A stretch of 64,000 nt of DNA, from contig JALBUN010000028.1 of NCBI GenBank assembly GCA_025174535.1, positions 83,208 through 147,207 of the forward strand. The letters are read 5' to 3'. The position numbers and the translations under genes are program-made. The notes beneath the pieces were generated by a model. It was not told the origin of the DNA and searched no databases. It worked only from the letters and a program-made list of their open reading frames with translations. Positions 60,370 through 64,000 of the stretch are shown here, in pieces (the stretch's first letter is position 1; every line of letters starts with the position of its first letter). The stretch comes from Cantharellus purpuraceus (taxonomy: Eukaryota; Basidiomycota; Agaricomycetes; Cantharellales; Hydnaceae).

Positions 60370-60880
60370 AGTACTTTCACGTGATGCGCTCGCCTGGTGT
60401 TTTGCACCGTCTTCGCGCCGAGTTGAAGGCCGCTGTCGACGAGCACGAGGACGATGACCCGGATGGACTGCTGACCAGGTGCGCTCATCCACCAGCGTTT
60501 GTCCAGATTGTGTGGCACATGACACTCACGTTTCTGGCACAGATCAAATCCCTCAAATATCTCCAAGTGACATCGACGAAGGTCTACGACTCTTCGCAAC
60601 CAACGCATTTGGTCTCCTGCGTGGCGTTCAAGGGACAAGTGTGTATGTAGCGGGAAGGTTGTTCGAGGGTGGTGTAAGTATGTTTTTCGTGGTATTAAAT
60701 CACAAACTGATGGGTTTGTACACGCAAAATCAGACTGAGCTCTCCGCACCTGCGTATACCATTCAGCACGACCCCGCCATATGGGGGGACCCGGAGGCAT
60801 TCCATCTGGAGCGGTAGCTCGAGGAGCCAGATGACGCTGCACATTCCAATGTGTCCTCACAGACAGAGATCACACTAGTC
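60370..60880 (+). pseudogene. Cytochrome P450 fragment, degenerate
   Basis: Plus-strand pieces follow P450 order: YFHVMRSPGVLHRLRAELKAAVDEH (helix J region), LKYLQ, then IDEGLRLFATNAFGLLR, which contains the ExxR signature (EGLR). VAGRLFEGG comes next, and after an intron-like gap ELSAPAYTIQHDPAIWGDPEAFHLER. The PERW word is FHLER followed by TAG (60815-60817) where Trp is expected, then LEEPDDAAH. A frame change is also needed before IDEGLR (near 60570). The heme-Cys region and the whole N-terminal half are missing. Clearly non-functional. Confidence 0.8.
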
Positions 60881-60964
60881 TAGTGAAAAAATAACTGGGG
60901 AGTATCCAGGTTGTATTTGATAGGAAAACCCTGTCATTAATATTCAGTTGGCCTCAATCATACT

Positions 60965-61548
60965 ACCATTCTCCTGAGAGTCCTCCCTCTCATTTCCCCC
61001 ATTGTTGTCACCCATAGGAACCTGTTTTGGAACCCGCAAAATTATGGTGTTAGGGCAAACTCTAAATCACCACAATTCCGTGAATGAACAGCTGAGAAGA
61101 ATATCAAATCCTACTGCAGCACAACTCCAGAAACAATTTAATGTTTGTACTTTGGTTACAATCCTTTGTATTGGTCAATGCAGACTATACGCAGAAAAGT
61201 AATACATTTCTTAGCAACAAGAAATGAATAAGACTTCCAGAGTCTAGAGTTCACAGACACTTAGGGGTCCAGATATTCCAAAAAGAGGGGAATGCACTTA
61301 GAGGCTAAAGGAAGTAGGTGGATGAATCCAACCGTACAACCAGTGGCACTCAGAAGCAGGTAACAGCAATGTGTGAAGTAGTCTAGCAACTGCTTCACAC
61401 AAGTTCAAGCTTCTAATGCTCTGCAAAGGCAGTACACACTACGGCAGGACTATCAACAGGCAATCTCACCCTGTAAATTCATAGTCACATGAGGCAGATA
61501 CTATACTCATGCCCAAAGCAGGACAATCACTACTTTGAGTGCAATCAA
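60965..61548 (-). mobile_element. LTR-retrotransposon-like copy, inverted arm 1
   Basis: 584 bp that matches the reverse complement of 62574-63179 closely, with a 24-bp block missing near 61454. Read on the minus strand it continues (61549-62100) into sequence with a TATA box, a poly(A) signal and TGASTCA sites, as expected for the U3/R of an LTR. It breaks off at 60965, just 3' of a possible short coding start (MGDNNGGNEREDS), so the internal region is lost. Confidence 0.65.
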
Positions 61549-61673
61549 ATACAGTTACACAACTGTAAGCAACCCTTGAACTGGACAATCAACAGTTACT
61601 GAGATATAGAGGATGACACTGTATGTCACTCTAGTCACACTGATGTGCAAATGATGGGGTAGAAAAATGGTTA

Positions 61674-62097
61674 TTTATTCAGAGGCAGAATGGGCTCCTT
61701 TTATATTGTATTTACAGGAGCTGACTAATACTACTGGAAACTTCTACCTATTAATAGATGGAAACTACTGGAAGCTAGTGGAATATGTGAGAAGGGAAGT
61801 TTCCTAGCCAATGAGCTGCTTGGATTTACTCTGACTCATGGCATGAATCATGGATGGAGTCATAGTGTGACTCAGAGCAGGAGTCATAGCATGAGTCACC
61901 ATTACTCAAATAACTTGGTCAATACTTCGTTTCCCAGGCTGATTAGCACAGCTATGGGTAGGCACAGCTTCTATTGAACTCTCCACTGAAAATGGAGTCA
62001 GGAGGTGTAGTGGTTGCGAAGATATTGAGCATTTACTGGCAGTGGTGACCAGATTGAGTTGGAGATTGAAATGAGTCATGTGATTGAAAATGAGTCA
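61674..62097 (-). promoter_or_regulatory. LTR-like promoter: TATA box, AATAAA and five TGA[G/C]TCA sites
   Basis: Minus-strand order: TGASTCA heptamers at 62097-62091, 62078-62072, 61898-61892, 61874-61868 and 61838-61832. Then AATATAAAAGG at about 61708-61698, then AATAAA at 61679-61674. The heptamer is the binding word of Gcn4/AP-1 bZIP factors. Close TATA and AATAAA spacing is typical of compact LTRs. Confidence 0.55.
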
Positions 62098-62573
62098 GTT
62101 GTCCAGGTGACTCCGGCTGACTTTGGGCTGCTGACATCTGTGAAGGTTTGTAGGTCCATGTGGGTCCCAAAACTTCGCCCAGCAGAACAATAAGTTTGTA
62201 GACTCATTTCTGCATGGAAAATTCCCAAAAAAAATATGAAAAAATAGAGAATATTTGAATGGCCCTGAATCAAGAGAAAGCAGCACATATATGCTGATAT
62301 TTTAAGGCCATGAAGTGAAATTGTACAGTTTCAGGACTTTAAACAAGATCTTTTAAGGGAAAACCAGTTCCCATACAGAACCACCCCTTGCCAGTAACAT
62401 TCTGTCAATGTGTAGAATCCAAGAAATGGCAACAGGCAACCCAATAGCCCAACTCTTCACTTTTCTGCAGCTGAGAAGCTCTTCCTCCAAACATGTTATT
62501 GTTGGAATGCACTGAAGGTCCCTAGAAAGATTGGTATGGATTGGATTATTCTATAAGGAGATATGAGTGTTTC

Positions 62574-63179
62574 TTGATTGCACTCGAAGTAGTGATATTC
62601 CTGCTTTGGGCGTGAGTGTAGTATCTGCCTCACGTGACTATGAATCTACAGGGTGAGATTGTCTGTCGATAGTCCTGCCATTAGTGCTCTTGTTTAAGTT
62701 ACTAGTGTGTACTGCCTTTGCAGAGCATTAGAAGCTTGAACTTGTGTGAAGCAGTTGCTAGACTACTTCACACATTGCTGTTACCTGCTTCTGAGTGCCA
62801 CTGGTTGTACGGTTGGATTCATCCACCTACTTCCTTTAGCCTCTAAGTGCATTCCCCTCTTTTTGGAATATCTGGACCCCTAAGTGTCTGTGAACTCTAG
62901 ACTCTGGAAGTCTTATTCATTTCTTGTTGCTAAGAAATGTATTACTTTTCTGCGTATAGTCTGTATTGACCAATACAAAGGATTGTAACCAAAGTACAAA
63001 CATTAAATTGTTTCTGGAGTTGTGCTGCAGCAGGGTTTGATATTCTTCTCAGCTGTTCATTCATGGAATTGTGGTGATTTAGAGTTTGCCCTAACACCAT
63101 AATTTTGCGGGTTCCAAAACAGGTTCCTATGGGTGACAACAATGGGGGAAATGAGAGGGAGGACTCTCAGGAGAATGGT
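62574..63179 (+). mobile_element. LTR-retrotransposon-like copy, inverted arm 2
   Basis: 606 bp, inverted counterpart of 60965-61548. It retains the 24-bp block absent from arm 1. The left side (below 62574) is not shared with arm 1, so this copy is truncated at its 5' side. The 58 bp at 63122-63179 carry the same short MGDNNGG-type start as arm 1. Confidence 0.65.
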
Positions 63180-63286
63180 TGGAGTTGTGCTGCAGCAGGG
63201 TTTGATATTCTTCTCAGCTGTTCATTCATGGAATTGTGGTGATTTAGAGTTTGCCCTAACACCATAATTTTGTGGGTTCCAAAACA
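63015..63286 (+). repeat. 107-bp direct repeat (63015-63121 and 63180-63286)
   Basis: The two copies differ at one position (GCGGG versus GTGGG) and are separated by 58 bp. Both end in CCAAAACA. The second copy starts exactly where inverted arm 2 ends. This fits a 5' LTR end, a remnant of internal sequence, and the end of a 3' LTR after internal deletion. Confidence 0.8.
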
Positions 63287-64000
63287 CTCTCATTCCCCAT
63301 TAAATAACAACTTCAGCCTCAATCACACTTTGCTTTTTAATCCACTGCATCCTCCCCTTCCCCCTCAGTTTCTCCCAGCAGTCATCTCTTCATCCTATAG
63401 ACAGGGCATGAAAGCTTCAAATGCAAGAACCATGCTCTTGGGCTGAAATCTGGATATGTTGTTCTACTCTTCCTTCTGAATAGAATGGCCAATTTTTATA
63501 AAAAATTGGCAGACTGGTTCTTGAGAAAATGACATCTGAAGTTGGCCAGAAGGGGATTGTGCTAAGACATCTTAGAGCTCTAAAAATTTTCACCCAGCTT
63601 CACATTGTATATATAATAGTAGGACAAGTGTCAAATGGCCATGATCTGTCTTGATTGTTCAGACACATGCACAGGAGGTGGCCAAGGAGGCATGTGACAG
63701 AATATAGTTCTGGGATTACAATCTCTTGTTCCCAGCATTGTTTCAGGTATGTAATTATGGGTATGGGATTAGTTTACATTTTTCCTTGGAATAGGGGAGA
63801 TCATGATTAACACTCCTCATGACCAGGACATACTAGAGCTGGAAAACCTACCTATGTATTACTGGTGCTCCTACAGTACACAAGATATTACTGTATCTTA
63901 CTTTTATCCCAGCACCCTCATATCATGCATCACTCAGCTCATCTCCTTCCCACTTCAGCTGACAGGAACCCCATCATTTCTGGCGGTGATCAGCTGTCTC
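63287..64000. other. AT-rich, CpG-poor repeat-like sequence
   Basis: No coding sequence. Base composition resembles the preceding repeat block, so it is probably more mobile-element debris running past the window edge. Confidence 0.45.

Noticed and set aside
61002..63142. Two matching 66-residue frames in the inverted arms
   Set aside because: They match only because the arms are copies of one repeat; the frame is antisense to the likely element orientation and has no domain.

Overview
This window is nuclear DNA of a filamentous basidiomycete, most likely an Agaricomycete. The genes are dense and cut by many 50-65 nt GT-AG introns. Several families typical of mushroom-forming fungi are present (DUF6535, DUF6533, expanded G-alpha subunits, lineage-restricted secreted proteins). 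No tRNA, rRNA, CRISPR array or prokaryotic feature was found. Exon joins were read by eye, so spans are more reliable than every splice site.

Layout. 1-2764 (+): 3' part of an importin-5/Kap121-like karyopherin that ends early. 3256-3721: a MITE with terminal inverted repeats and a TA duplication. 4302-7671 (+): DUF6535 membrane protein with an in-frame TGA. 8331-12560 (-): two MFS transporters, with a tandem duplication over the 3' end of the first. 14468-15552 (+): stand-alone shikimate/quinate dehydrogenase-like protein. 15818-18911 (-): secreted Ser/Ala-rich protein whose inverted paralogue lies at 33941-36963 (+). 21362-22916 (+): farnesyl pyrophosphate synthase, convergent with NAP1 (23555-25385, -). 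25901-26203 (-): small Cys-rich protein. 27224-29796 (-): arrestin-like protein. 30271-31730 (-): aldo-keto reductase. 38013-40363 (+): divergent G-alpha. 42025-44057 (+): chromate (CHR) transporter. 44697-47687 (+): secreted S28 serine peptidase. 48268-49750 (-): amphipathic-repeat protein. 50405-52135 (-): DUF6533 seven-TM-like protein with a homopolymer frameshift. 55855-56619 (+): C2H2 zinc-finger gene split by TGA. 57481-58290 (-): intact coiled-coil hypothetical.

The right end (about 56.6-64 kb) is an eroding region. It holds a broken STN1-like telomere-capping gene, a broken cytochrome P450 fragment, and a 2.2-kb inverted pair of LTR-like repeat copies that is poor in CpG. In one copy a TATA box, a poly(A) signal and five TGA[G/C]TCA (Gcn4/AP-1-type) sites are visible.

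No multi-gene pathway cluster can be shown. The genes are mostly independent housekeeping, signalling and transport functions. The least explained material is the pair of secreted paralogues with unrelated repeat expansions, the G-alpha lacking the catalytic Gln, and the inverted LTR-like structure at the right edge.
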